NCBI GenBank assembly: GCA_947625305.1
Contig: CANQNW010000001.1
Coordinates: 62,001-126,000 of the forward strand
Length of the DNA stretch: 64,000 nt
Direction: 5' to 3'
Origin: Candidatus Gastranaerophilales bacterium
GTDB lineage: Bacteria > Cyanobacteriota > Vampirovibrionia > Gastranaerophilales > Gastranaerophilaceae
Every line of letters starts with the position of its first letter. The first letter of the stretch is position 1. This document shows, piece after piece, positions 44,788-53,195 of the stretch. Position numbers and translations under genes: made by a program. The notes beneath the pieces were generated by a model that saw only the letters and a program-made list of their open reading frames with translations, was not told the origin of the DNA and ran no database searches.

Positions 44788-44900
44788 AAAAATTAATCTT
44801 TCATACTTAATTTTATTTTATTCCATCAAATTTTAAATGTAAAGTTACAGATGGCAAGCAAATATTTTGCTTATTTCTAATAAATATCTGCAATCTGCTT

Positions 44901-44927
44901 AACAAAACAATATATTATTGTTTTGTT
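44901..44927 (-). terminator. Palindromic terminator at the end of the cytidylyltransferase gene
   Basis: Stem AACAAAACAATA / TATTGTTTTGTT around a 3-base loop. It overlaps the last codons of the gene. A-T rich, so strength is uncertain. Confidence 0.5.
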
Positions 44928-45304
44928 AAATATGATTTTGTTTGTGCGCTTGAAACATTAGGAGTTCTTGGCAAATATATAACTTCACAATAATTTTTTA
45001 AATAATCAAATTTACCTTTCCAATCATCTCCCATAACAATAATATCCGCTTGGTATTTTATAATATCTTCTTTTTTTTGTTCCCAATTGTTTTCAGGAAT
45101 AACCAAATCAACATATCTGCAACCTTCAAGCATTATTTTTCTTTGATTATAAGGGTAATATGATTTCTTATTTTTTATTGCATTAAATTCATCACTTGAA
45201 AGTCCGACTATTAAATAATCACCGAGTGCTTTCGCCCTTTTAAGCAGATTTATATGCCCAAAATGCAATACATCAAATGTACCGTATGTAATTATCCTTT
45301 TCAA
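44915..45304 (-). CDS. tagD: Glycerol-3-phosphate cytidylyltransferase (TagD-like)
   Basis: 129 aa, normal length. Nucleotidyltransferase motifs GTFDVLHFGHINLL (HxGH) and the late YLPRTPNVSSAQTK. TagD/TarD makes CDP-glycerol from CTP and glycerol-3-phosphate for teichoic-acid-like or capsular polymers. Start is TTG 45304 with AAAGG upstream, since the fold begins at once (MKRIITYGTFDVLHFGH). Upstream is a palindrome at 45326. A related nucleotidyltransferase with another small alcohol phosphate as substrate is possible. Confidence 0.85.
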   Translation of the reverse strand: MKRIITYGTFDVLHFGHINLLKRAKALGDYLIVGLSSDEFNAIKNKKSYYPYNQRKIMLEGCRYVDLVIPENNWEQKKEDIIKYQADIIVMGDDWKGKFDYLKNYCEVIYLPRTPNVSSAQTKSYLTKQ

Positions 45305-45325
45305 TATAATTTTACCTTTTATATA

Positions 45326-45355
45326 TTTACTACTTTTTTAATTAAAAATAGTAAA
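45326..45355. promoter_or_regulatory. Operator-like palindrome upstream of tagD and the HTH gene
   Basis: TTTACTA ... TAGTAAA with TTTTTTAATTAAAAA between them, 30 bases, in the divergent region between tagD and the XRE-type regulator at 45471. Likely a regulator binding site. Confidence 0.35.
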
Positions 45356-45470
45356 ACATACTACTTGAACAAAACAATAATAGCATATAAAACTATAAAA
45401 TACATATTTAATAGCAAATTAAATTATTTCATTTAACAATATCCTTTTATATTATTAAAAAGAGGAATTA

Positions 45471-45797
45471 ATGAAATCATTAAAGCAAAAACTAGGAGCA
45501 AGAATACAAGAAATAAGAAAAAGTAAGAATATTACTCAAGAAGTTCTTGCGGAAAAAATTGATATAGATAAACCCAACTTAAGCAATATTGAATGCGGAA
45601 AAAGATTTATGACCGCAGAAACATTGGAAAGAATAGCTAAAGCCTTAGGAGTGGAAGAAAAAGAACTTTTTGATTTCGGGCACATAAAAGATAGGGAAGA
45701 AATTATAGATTATTTAAAACAAATAATTACAAATGCTGATGAAAAGGAATTAAGGTATATTTATAAAGTAGTTACATCTTTAAAATATCTGAAATAA
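45471..45797 (+). CDS. XRE-family HTH regulator
   Basis: 108 aa. N-terminal HTH_XRE (LGARIQEIRKSKNITQEVLA, then KIDIDKPNLSNIECGKRF) and a helical C-terminal part (LKQIITNADEKELRYIYKVV). Paralogue of the gene at 61723, with the same SNIECG helix. GAGG before the ATG. Divergent from tagD with a palindrome between, so it may regulate that gene or itself. Upstream of an SNF2 helicase by 105 bases. Confidence 0.88.
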   Translation: MKSLKQKLGARIQEIRKSKNITQEVLAEKIDIDKPNLSNIECGKRFMTAETLERIAKALGVEEKELFDFGHIKDREEIIDYLKQIITNADEKELRYIYKVVTSLKYLK

Positions 45798-45902
45798 TAT
45801 ATTTGCGTTTTTTTTTGTTTTATGTATAATTATTATTGTAGATAAGAGTTTTTCTGCTTAATACGGTAAGTATTTTTTTGCAGGGTTACTATAAGAGATT
45901 TC

Positions 45903-48900
45903 ATGACTGTTTGTAATTTTAATTTTAAGTATTTAAAGGATAATTCCACACCGGGCAGCTGGAGGCGCGGTTATGAATACCACCAAAAAGAGCAGGTGGA
46001 TTCTTTTGAAGTCGGTAAAACGGGAATTAAAGCTAAAGTAAAAGGTAATTTTAAATCTTTTTACGATGTAGAATTAAAATTTAAAAAAACAGGGGTAGAG
46101 CCTTCTTGTTCTTGCCCGTTAAAAGAAAAATGGTGTAAACATGCTATAGCCGTTGCACTTAAAGCAATTAATGAACACGTATATGATGAATATCTTGAAA
46201 GAAAATTTAAAATTAAACCCGATTACTCTGACAGCGATACTCAGATGAACGAAAACCCCATGGGCGGATATATATTCCACTTTAACCCGAAAAGACGGCA
46301 AAATTTCTTTTCCATTCTTGTTATGGATAGAACTACGGGTAAAGTTATAAGAGATTTAGAAGCACTATTAAAAGCTGTAATAGCAGCCCAAAGGTCAGAT
46401 GAAAATTTTGAACTGAATAACTCGCAAAAGATAGAACTTGCTATCTTTCAGCAGTTAATGAAAAATTCCAGACTGGATAAAAAAGCAGGCTGGTATGATA
46501 TTCCGATAGCTAAATTTGATAACTTTTTTCAATTGTTATCTAAAGCAGATGACGTAATTGACGGGAAAACAAAAGATAAATTACAGTTTTGCTCAGACGA
46601 GTGGAAACTTTCAATGGCCGTTAATTTTTCAATGGTAGGTAATGTTTTATTATCCCTATATTGGCAAAGACCTGATAAAGATGATATTATACCGTTTGAA
46701 GAAGTAAGATACTTTTCCCGCCAATTAAAATGGGGGAGATATAAAAATAAAATATTTCCTATAAATGTAGCATTATCTGCTCTGCCTCAAAATTTAATCA
46801 AATCAACTTTTACTGATGTAAAAGATGCGGAAGGAGCTAAATTTTTATACGAAGAACTCCCCAAATTAAGACAGTTAATACCTTGTGAGGTATCTGAAAT
46901 TATAGATAAATTAACCCTTGAACAAAAACCGCCTATAAATGTGGTTACAATGGGACTGGATTATGACGGTGCTTTAAAGGCGGAACTTGAATTTGACTAT
47001 GACGGAACAAGAGTTGCATATTCAAAATTGGCTTCAAAAAGTCCTTATGTAACAATAAAAAAGCCTAAAGAAGATTTATTATACTGGGTTAAAAGAAATA
47101 TCGCCCACGAAGAAAGAGCATATCAAATGCTTTTAGCCTGCAAATTTGCACCGATGCAGACCAATAATCTTGCAATAGAAAAAGAAAACGCAATTGATTT
47201 TTATAACTACTATTTAAAACGGGCAGGCGACGGCTGGAAATTTGAAGAAAAAGATGATATGAGTTTCTTTAAATTATCGCCTAAACCTTTTGAAATGATA
47301 GCGGATATTGATTTTGCCATTGATTCAACAGATAGTTTTGAAGTTAATTTATACGGTAAAGTAGGGGATGAGGAAATTTCTTTTGACGAAATTTATAATC
47401 TTATTGTTGAAGGCGATAAATATTTAAGAGTTAAAAATTACGGATTTGTAGAAGTTCCCGGGCAGGATATATTTTCTATTTTAAAATCCTTTAATACCTT
47501 TGATGTTTATAAAAACGAAGATAATAAATACATAGTAAAAACCTTCAGGGCAGGGCTTTTATCAGAAATGCAGAACTTAGGCTTTAAACTAAAAATGAGC
47601 AGAAAGTTCTCGGCATTTTGGAAGCAGATTTCAACTTTTTCAACTATGGATAATGCACCTTTACCGAAAGATATTAATGCGGAATTAAGAGAATATCAAT
47701 ATAAAGGGTTCAGCTGGCTTTGGTTTTTGTATAAATACGGACTTAACGGTATACTGGCTGATGATATGGGGCTTGGTAAAACACTTCAGGCACTTACACT
47801 TTTACAAAAAGCAAAAGAAAAAGATAAAAAAGCGCCCAACCTTGTTATATGCCCTACCTCCGTTGTATTTAACTGGGAAAACGAAGTTCAAAAATTCATT
47901 CCATCATTAAAATGTCTTAAATTAAGCGGAATGGAAAGAAAAGAACATTTTAAAGAAATTCCCAAATGCGATATCGTTATTACCAGCTACGCACTTATAA
48001 GACGTGATATAGAAAAACTTAAAAAATTTGAATTCAGATATATTATTCTTGATGAATCACAAAACATAAAAAACCCCGAATCCATAACGGCAAAATCGGT
48101 TAAAATGCTGAATGGCAAGCATAAACTGGCACTATCCGGCACACCGATTGAAAATAAATTAGAAGAACTTTGGTCTGTCTTTGACTTCTTAATGCCGGGA
48201 TTTTTGCTTAATTTATCGGAATTTAATTACCGTTATGTTACTCCGATTGTGGATAGAGGCGAAAAAATCGTTGAAAAACGTTTAAAATCGCAGATATATC
48301 CGTTTATATTGCGCCGTATGAAAAGAGATGTTGCAAAAGATCTCCCCGATAAAGTTGAAAATATTGCATACTGCGAACTTACCCCTGAACAAAAAGACTT
48401 TTATCTTGAAGTTCTTGACTCAACAAAAGAAGAATTATTTAAATCAATTGCGGAAAACGGACTTGAAAAAAGCCGTATGAGCATATTCTCGGCACTGTTA
48501 AGACTGCGCCAGATATGCTGTCACCCAAGGTTATATGATAAAGAAAACAAAAAAGGCATAGAAACTTCAGGCAAATTTGAACAGTTAAAATCAATGCTCG
48601 AAGAAATTATCTCGGAAGGTCACAGAATACTTCTGTTCTCGCAATTTGTTGATATGCTTGATATCGTAAAAGAATGGCTTATTAAAGAAGGTATAAAACA
48701 CGAATACTTAACAGGTTCAACCAAAAACCGTCAGGAAGTTGTTGAAAGATTTAATACCGATGAAACAATACCTATTTTCTTAGTAAGTTTAAAAGCAGGC
48801 GGAACCGGTTTGAATTTGACGGGTGCTGATTATGTTATCCACTATGACCCGTGGTGGAATCCTGCAGTTGAAGATCAGGCAACAGATAGAGCCTACCGTA

Positions 48901-49079
48901 TAGGGCAGACTAAAAAAGTATTTGTTTACCGCTTAATTACTAAAAACACGGTTGAAGAAAAAATTCAAAAACTTAAGCAGGATAAGAGAAATCTTGTTGA
49001 TTCCGTTATAAGTGTAGATAGAAATATAGGTAAAACTCTTACTTATGCCGATTTGCAGGATATCTTCTCTATTGATTAA
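45903..49079 (+). CDS. SWIM zinc-finger SNF2-family helicase
   Basis: 1058 aa. N-terminal SWIM zinc finger (CSCPLKEKWCKHAIAVALKA, Cys-x-Cys..Cys-x-His at about residues 66-78), a long helicase-associated region, then the SNF2 ATPase: DDMGLGKTLQALTLLQKAK, IILDESQNIKNPES, LSGTPIENKLEELWSVFDF, and VSLKAGGTGLNLTGADYVIH with WWNPAVEDQATDRAYRIGQ. Bacterial members with SWIM are often linked to transcription or DNA-repair remodelling. Distinct from the helicase at 30280, which lacks SWIM. The 3' end overlaps the convergent calpain-like gene by 11 bases. Confidence 0.93.
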   Translation: MTVCNFNFKYLKDNSTPGSWRRGYEYHQKEQVDSFEVGKTGIKAKVKGNFKSFYDVELKFKKTGVEPSCSCPLKEKWCKHAIAVALKAINEHVYDEYLERKFKIKPDYSDSDTQMNENPMGGYIFHFNPKRRQNFFSILVMDRTTGKVIRDLEALLKAVIAAQRSDENFELNNSQKIELAIFQQLMKNSRLDKKAGWYDIPIAKFDNFFQLLSKADDVIDGKTKDKLQFCSDEWKLSMAVNFSMVGNVLLSLYWQRPDKDDIIPFEEVRYFSRQLKWGRYKNKIFPINVALSALPQNLIKSTFTDVKDAEGAKFLYEELPKLRQLIPCEVSEIIDKLTLEQKPPINVVTMGLDYDGALKAELEFDYDGTRVAYSKLASKSPYVTIKKPKEDLLYWVKRNIAHEERAYQMLLACKFAPMQTNNLAIEKENAIDFYNYYLKRAGDGWKFEEKDDMSFFKLSPKPFEMIADIDFAIDSTDSFEVNLYGKVGDEEISFDEIYNLIVEGDKYLRVKNYGFVEVPGQDIFSILKSFNTFDVYKNEDNKYIVKTFRAGLLSEMQNLGFKLKMSRKFSAFWKQISTFSTMDNAPLPKDINAELREYQYKGFSWLWFLYKYGLNGILADDMGLGKTLQALTLLQKAKEKDKKAPNLVICPTSVVFNWENEVQKFIPSLKCLKLSGMERKEHFKEIPKCDIVITSYALIRRDIEKLKKFEFRYIILDESQNIKNPESITAKSVKMLNGKHKLALSGTPIENKLEELWSVFDFLMPGFLLNLSEFNYRYVTPIVDRGEKIVEKRLKSQIYPFILRRMKRDVAKDLPDKVENIAYCELTPEQKDFYLEVLDSTKEELFKSIAENGLEKSRMSIFSALLRLRQICCHPRLYDKENKKGIETSGKFEQLKSMLEEIISEGHRILLFSQFVDMLDIVKEWLIKEGIKHEYLTGSTKNRQEVVERFNTDETIPIFLVSLKAGGTGLNLTGADYVIHYDPWWNPAVEDQATDRAYRIGQTKKVFVYRLITKNTVEEKIQKLKQDKRNLVDSVISVDRNIGKTLTYADLQDIFSID

Positions 49080-50148
49080 TTTCTTCTTTATCAAAATCTA
49101 AATTGTATAAATTAAACATTTCTAATGACAATAAATTATCTATGGGAATATTGATGTCCTTTGAAGTATCATGAGGATTTACTAAAGTTACAATCCCGTC
49201 AGCTACTTTTGAAACACAATATGCATGAGGGCCAAATAACTGAATAGTATTACCATCTGCATCTTTAACTTTTTCCATACCCATTGTCGCAAAAACCATC
49301 ATTGAATTATCATTATCATTTTCAAAATTGTTTAATAATTCAAGTGATTTCTTATCAGCTTCATCAATATTCGGAATATAAACATCCGATAAAAATACCT
49401 CTGTCGGAAGAATTATATCATTATTTGACCCATCCGGATTTTTAATATAAATTAAAGATTTATCCTGTGTCATACCTCGGGCAGTATATTCATTCCCTTC
49501 TTTAAAAGTAACATCTTCACCTTTTGCATCTTTGACATTATATGTAGTACAAGGAATAAATGTCTTTTTCAAAGTACCGTCATTTTTAATAACGGTTTCG
49601 GATTTTTCTCCCGTAAACAAATATGTTACTGCAGCAGGATTAACTCCGTTTAATTTATCATCTTTATTTAAATTAGTATAATTATCAACCAAATCTCGAA
49701 GTTCTTTATCTTTGGATTTTTCAAAACATTTTTCAATAGCAAGTTCTATTACGGTCATATCGTCATCACCGCGGCTGTAAACACGTTCAGTTTCATAATT
49801 TCCGTGATATTCTTTTGCTTTTTCAAGTTCTTTTTGAGTTATATTATAAGTTTCATCTGTACCTTTAAAATGTATATCATAACTTTCAACTTCGCCTGAT
49901 GAATTTACATTAATTGTTATGGCATCTTTAATAGCATTAAAGCCTTCTTCTGATAATGATAAAGAATAAACGGTTGATAATAAAGCACAATCACCAATAT
50001 TCCCTTGAGAAAAATCAACATCAATTTCGCCGTTTGCATTACTGTTTTCATAATCAAATATAGAAGAAACATTTCCATTATCTTGCGGAACTTCATCCGA
50101 TTTAATAAAATTGTTAAAATCAAAATTATTTAATGCATTTATAAGCAT
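49069..50148 (-). CDS. Calpain-like cysteine protease
   Basis: 359 aa. The calpain (C2) catalytic pattern is visible: QGNIGDCALLS with Gln48 and Cys54, His308 in FGPHAYCV and Asn324 in LVNPHD, in the right order. No signal peptide and no calcium-binding modules. N-terminus rich in Asn, Asp and Phe. Calpain-type proteases cut few selected proteins; bacterial members are rarely studied. It sits between two SNF2/zinc-ribbon genes and overlaps the former at the 3' end. Substrate unknown. Confidence 0.85.
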   Translation of the reverse strand: MLINALNNFDFNNFIKSDEVPQDNGNVSSIFDYENSNANGEIDVDFSQGNIGDCALLSTVYSLSLSEEGFNAIKDAITINVNSSGEVESYDIHFKGTDETYNITQKELEKAKEYHGNYETERVYSRGDDDMTVIELAIEKCFEKSKDKELRDLVDNYTNLNKDDKLNGVNPAAVTYLFTGEKSETVIKNDGTLKKTFIPCTTYNVKDAKGEDVTFKEGNEYTARGMTQDKSLIYIKNPDGSNNDIILPTEVFLSDVYIPNIDEADKKSLELLNNFENDNDNSMMVFATMGMEKVKDADGNTIQLFGPHAYCVSKVADGIVTLVNPHDTSKDINIPIDNLLSLEMFNLYNLDFDKEEINQ

Positions 50149-50252
50149 ATTTTGTATCCTCTATATATATAAAGTATATATAGATTAAAATATTGCTATT
50201 TTTTATATTTTTGTGAACTTGACTTAAAAAAAAATATAATTATAAAAGAAAT

Positions 50253-50630
50253 ATGTTACTTGATTTCCTGAAACAAAAACACGAATGCACACATAAACAC
50301 GTAAGTCCCGCCGTTGATGAGGCTTATTGTCCCGATTGCGGTGCTTTAATCAAAAACAAGTGGTACTTAGTGAGATGCAGCTGCTGTAATATTAAAAGGA
50401 CAGCACATAGCGAATATAACAAAATTATACCGAACAGTAAATTTTGTCCCAACTGCGGCGGAACGGATTTTTACATTGAAGAACTGGATAATATTAATTT
50501 TATTGATGTAAATTACGCAATTTATAGAAAAGAAATAATTTCCCCAAAAACAAATACCATAAGTCAAGTTTGGATTGAAAATGAAAATAAGTTATTAAAT
50601 GCAAAAAAACTGCTCGGCTGTATCAGTTAA
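50253..50630 (+). CDS. Small zinc-ribbon protein
   Basis: 125 aa, unknown family. It has several metal-ligand pairs: CTHKH near the start, CPDCG, CSCC and CPNCG, enough for two zinc sites. The C-terminal half has no cysteines until the end and looks like a small alpha-beta domain (NFIDVNYAIYRKEI). It may bind nucleic acid or assist an enzyme. The gene is convergent with the RiPP-like operon and shares its terminator. Confidence 0.65.
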   Translation: MLLDFLKQKHECTHKHVSPAVDEAYCPDCGALIKNKWYLVRCSCCNIKRTAHSEYNKIIPNSKFCPNCGGTDFYIEELDNINFIDVNYAIYRKEIISPKTNTISQVWIENENKLLNAKKLLGCIS

Positions 50631-50657
50631 AAAGGAGGCTTATAAAGCCTCCTTTTT
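50629..50657. terminator. Bidirectional terminator between zinc-ribbon gene and RiPP-like operon
   Basis: 13-bp stem AAAAAGGAGGCTT / AAGCCTCCTTTTT, loop ATA. Ends both convergent transcripts. Confidence 0.9.
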
Positions 50658-50679
50658 ATTAAACATTATACCCTTATTT

Positions 50680-51654
50680 TCAACAAATTAATAAGGCTAT
50701 TCTTCTATTAGTTTCAAGCATTTCAGCACTGATTTTATCAATTTTATTTCTTATTTCTTCTTTTGAATATTTATTATTAAAAAAGTTATCATATAATTCA
50801 TCATAAAGCATATCAAAAAGAAGAGAACGACCTTGGATTTTTAATTTTTTTACACCTAAATCAATAACTTTTTGAACTTGTTCTCCCGTAAGATGTACAT
50901 TTCTATACCCTTCTTTATATTTTGGACACAAACTGAAATGTTCATGTCCGCATTCTGTATCTGTCCAGTATTTAACTTTTCTTCTTTTTTCTATATCTCC
51001 GTCACATTCATCTATTTGAGCTAAAAAATCATAATGAGCTCTATGGTTTGAGCAATTAAAATGACAAGTCTGATTAATTAATACTTCTACTCTTGAAATA
51101 TCATTAAGCAGCTTATCAAGTTTATCGGTATTTTCTATAACATACTCGGGCCTTATTACTACAACTTCATATTTATCAAGCATTTCATTATAAAATCTTG
51201 TTTCATCAAAACCTTTTTCTTCCGTGTATTTAGTCATTGGCTGAAGAATAGAACAATGCAATTTTGCATTAGGATAACGGGATTTAATATGATTATATAA
51301 ATCATCTGTTGATACAAGAAATCTTGAGTTGCATTTATAAGCGATATCAAGCAGATTATTCGAATATTCATCGTTTAGGTTTTCTTTTGTATTTAAATTT
51401 GTAAATGTAAATGTTGGTATCACATTATATTTATTTGTTAATTTATTCAAATAATTTTCAATCAAAGTTAAATTATTGAATTTAAAAATAGCCGGTCTTG
51501 CACCTACACCCCACTTACAATAAGGACTGCCATATACATATTTTATAGGATTTTCATTTTCTAAAAGTTTATGCAAAATAGGAATAAAAATATCATTACA
51601 AAAAAGAAAAGGCATAAAATATTCTATATTACTATATCTTACTAACTTTTTCAC
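50680..51654 (-). CDS. Peptidase U32-like protein in RiPP-like operon
   Basis: 324 aa from GTG 51654, preceded by AAGGA with 8 bases spacing; it overlaps the radical-SAM gene by 23 bases. It shares with U32-like proteins the early KYVYGSPYCKWGVGARP (pattern YGS..G.GRP), the centre INQTCHFNCSNHRAHYDF and the later GVKKLKIQGR. Related to the gene at 43696. Tight coupling to a radical-SAM/SPASM enzyme and a small peptide gene suggests it processes or modifies that peptide, for example as a leader peptidase or a second metal-dependent modifying enzyme. Family assignment is by motif resemblance. Confidence 0.6.
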   Translation of the reverse strand: MKKLVRYSNIEYFMPFLFCNDIFIPILHKLLENENPIKYVYGSPYCKWGVGARPAIFKFNNLTLIENYLNKLTNKYNVIPTFTFTNLNTKENLNDEYSNNLLDIAYKCNSRFLVSTDDLYNHIKSRYPNAKLHCSILQPMTKYTEEKGFDETRFYNEMLDKYEVVVIRPEYVIENTDKLDKLLNDISRVEVLINQTCHFNCSNHRAHYDFLAQIDECDGDIEKRRKVKYWTDTECGHEHFSLCPKYKEGYRNVHLTGEQVQKVIDLGVKKLKIQGRSLLFDMLYDELYDNFFNNKYSKEEIRNKIDKISAEMLETNRRIALLIC

Positions 51655-53005
51655 TATTTTTTCCTTTTTTATCAAAATATACACTTTTTAATGCATTATA
51701 ATATGCTTTGGCATTTTCACAAGAAATAGGCTGTTTTTTCATAAAAGTATTATTATATGAAGAAGTATCAGGGCAATAAAAACAATATTTACAGTATTCT
51801 TCATCAAAACATTCAGTTAAATTTTTTCTGATGAACTTCTTTTTAAAATCCTTAAGTGTTGTTTCTTTAATCTCGACTAATGAAGTTTTATTCAGATTAC
51901 CCAAAACATAATCAAAAGCTACACAAGGCATAACATCGAGTCTGGGAGTAATACATAATCTATCTGAGCCTGCTTCACATATAAGATTATCATCTTTTTT
52001 AAATCTTGGTTTCATAAAAGGAAGTATTGGGGTTTTTTCCATATAGAATTTTTTTATTTCATCATATGTCATTTTTAAATGTAAATTGTTGTTTTCAGGA
52101 TTACTTGTAAATATACAGTTATCACCGTATATAGCCCCTATAGAATTTGCAAATTCTTGTACTTCCTTATAACTTTCTTTGTTATAAGATATTAGTTGTG
52201 TAGCAATTTTCATATGGATATTTGGATATTCTTTTGTCTTATTAATAGCATTCATTGTTTTTTGCCAAGAGCCTTTTACTCCTGTTATAGAATCATGAAC
52301 ATTTTCATCCATACTGTAAATGCTATATTGTATAAAAGAAGGATATAAATTTATAAATTTTTTAAATAATTCATCATTATCACTAAATGTTTGTCCGTTA
52401 GTAAAAACACAAAGTTTTAAGTATTTACTTCTGATATATTCACATATTTTAAGAAAATCCTTATTAATTGTACATTCACCACCGGTTAACCTGACTGTAA
52501 ATATACCCATATTATAAGCTTCGTCTATTGCTTTCTTTGCTTCTTCAAAAGATAAATACTTATCAATATTTTTATGGTTATAACAATGTTTACATTTTAA
52601 ATTGCAATTATAATTAAGTTCCAAAATTAATGCATTTATAAAGCCATGGCAAAGAGCAAATTCAGACATTTTAACATCGAAATACTGCATTTGTTTACTT
52701 GGTTTATCAAATATTTTGTTAGCCAAAAAATTATAATTTGATTTTTCAAAAGTTTTATCCGTTGTAATTATTTTTCTTTCTTTAAGTTCATATAATAAGG
52801 CCGATAATTCATTTTCTATATTATTATTTTTTGCATAAGACATTACTTCTTCAAAATCTTGATATTTGACAATTAAATCCCACAAAGTTGAACTTATCCC
52901 TTTCAAAAAATAATATACTTTATGTTTAGCATCTAAAATTAAGCTGACTGATACATTCTCACTAAGAAAATAAGTTCTTGTACAAATATATAAACATAAT
53001 TTCAT
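51632..53005 (-). CDS. Radical SAM/SPASM peptide-modifying enzyme with PqqD-like N-terminus
   Basis: 457 aa. Residues about 10-85 look like a PqqD-type peptide-recognition domain (ILDAKHKVYYFLKGISSTLW ... LKERKIITTD). The radical-SAM cluster ligands are Cys134, Cys138 and Cys141 (CNLKCKHC), with LTGGECT after it. The C-terminal SPASM part has CEAGSDRLCITPRLDVMPC and CKYCFYC for extra iron-sulphur clusters. This is the layout of enzymes that make carbon-carbon, thioether or epimer changes in small peptides. A 52-aa peptide gene lies immediately upstream. Confidence 0.9.
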   Translation of the reverse strand: MKLCLYICTRTYFLSENVSVSLILDAKHKVYYFLKGISSTLWDLIVKYQDFEEVMSYAKNNNIENELSALLYELKERKIITTDKTFEKSNYNFLANKIFDKPSKQMQYFDVKMSEFALCHGFINALILELNYNCNLKCKHCYNHKNIDKYLSFEEAKKAIDEAYNMGIFTVRLTGGECTINKDFLKICEYIRSKYLKLCVFTNGQTFSDNDELFKKFINLYPSFIQYSIYSMDENVHDSITGVKGSWQKTMNAINKTKEYPNIHMKIATQLISYNKESYKEVQEFANSIGAIYGDNCIFTSNPENNNLHLKMTYDEIKKFYMEKTPILPFMKPRFKKDDNLICEAGSDRLCITPRLDVMPCVAFDYVLGNLNKTSLVEIKETTLKDFKKKFIRKNLTECFDEEYCKYCFYCPDTSSYNNTFMKKQPISCENAKAYYNALKSVYFDKKGKNSEKVSKI

Positions 53006-53024
53006 AAGATTTCACATCCTCTCC

Positions 53025-53183
53025 TTAACAGTTAGAAAGATATATTTTTGTTATTCCGCCACCGGCACCCATAAAACAAACAGTAGCAATTAAAGGTTGA
53101 GGTGTTTCAATAATATCTTTAAATAAATCATTTATTTCATCCATTGAAATGTCCTGTAAACCATCCTCATCAAAATTGTTCAT
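53025..53183 (-). CDS. Putative RiPP precursor peptide (52 aa)
   Basis: ATG 53183 is preceded by AAGGAG with 7 bases spacing; stop TAA 53025-53027 is followed within 20 bases by the radical-SAM gene. The first 30 residues are acidic and helical (MDEINDLFKDIIETPQP), like leader peptides bound by PqqD-type domains. The last part TVCFMGAGGGITKIYLSNC has two cysteines framing a Gly-rich core, with Cys as the last residue. No similarity to a known peptide family is evident to me. Its role as substrate of the adjacent enzyme is inferred from position, size and composition. Confidence 0.75.
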   Translation of the reverse strand: MNNFDEDGLQDISMDEINDLFKDIIETPQPLIATVCFMGAGGGITKIYLSNC

Positions 53184-53195
53184 AATAATTCTCCT

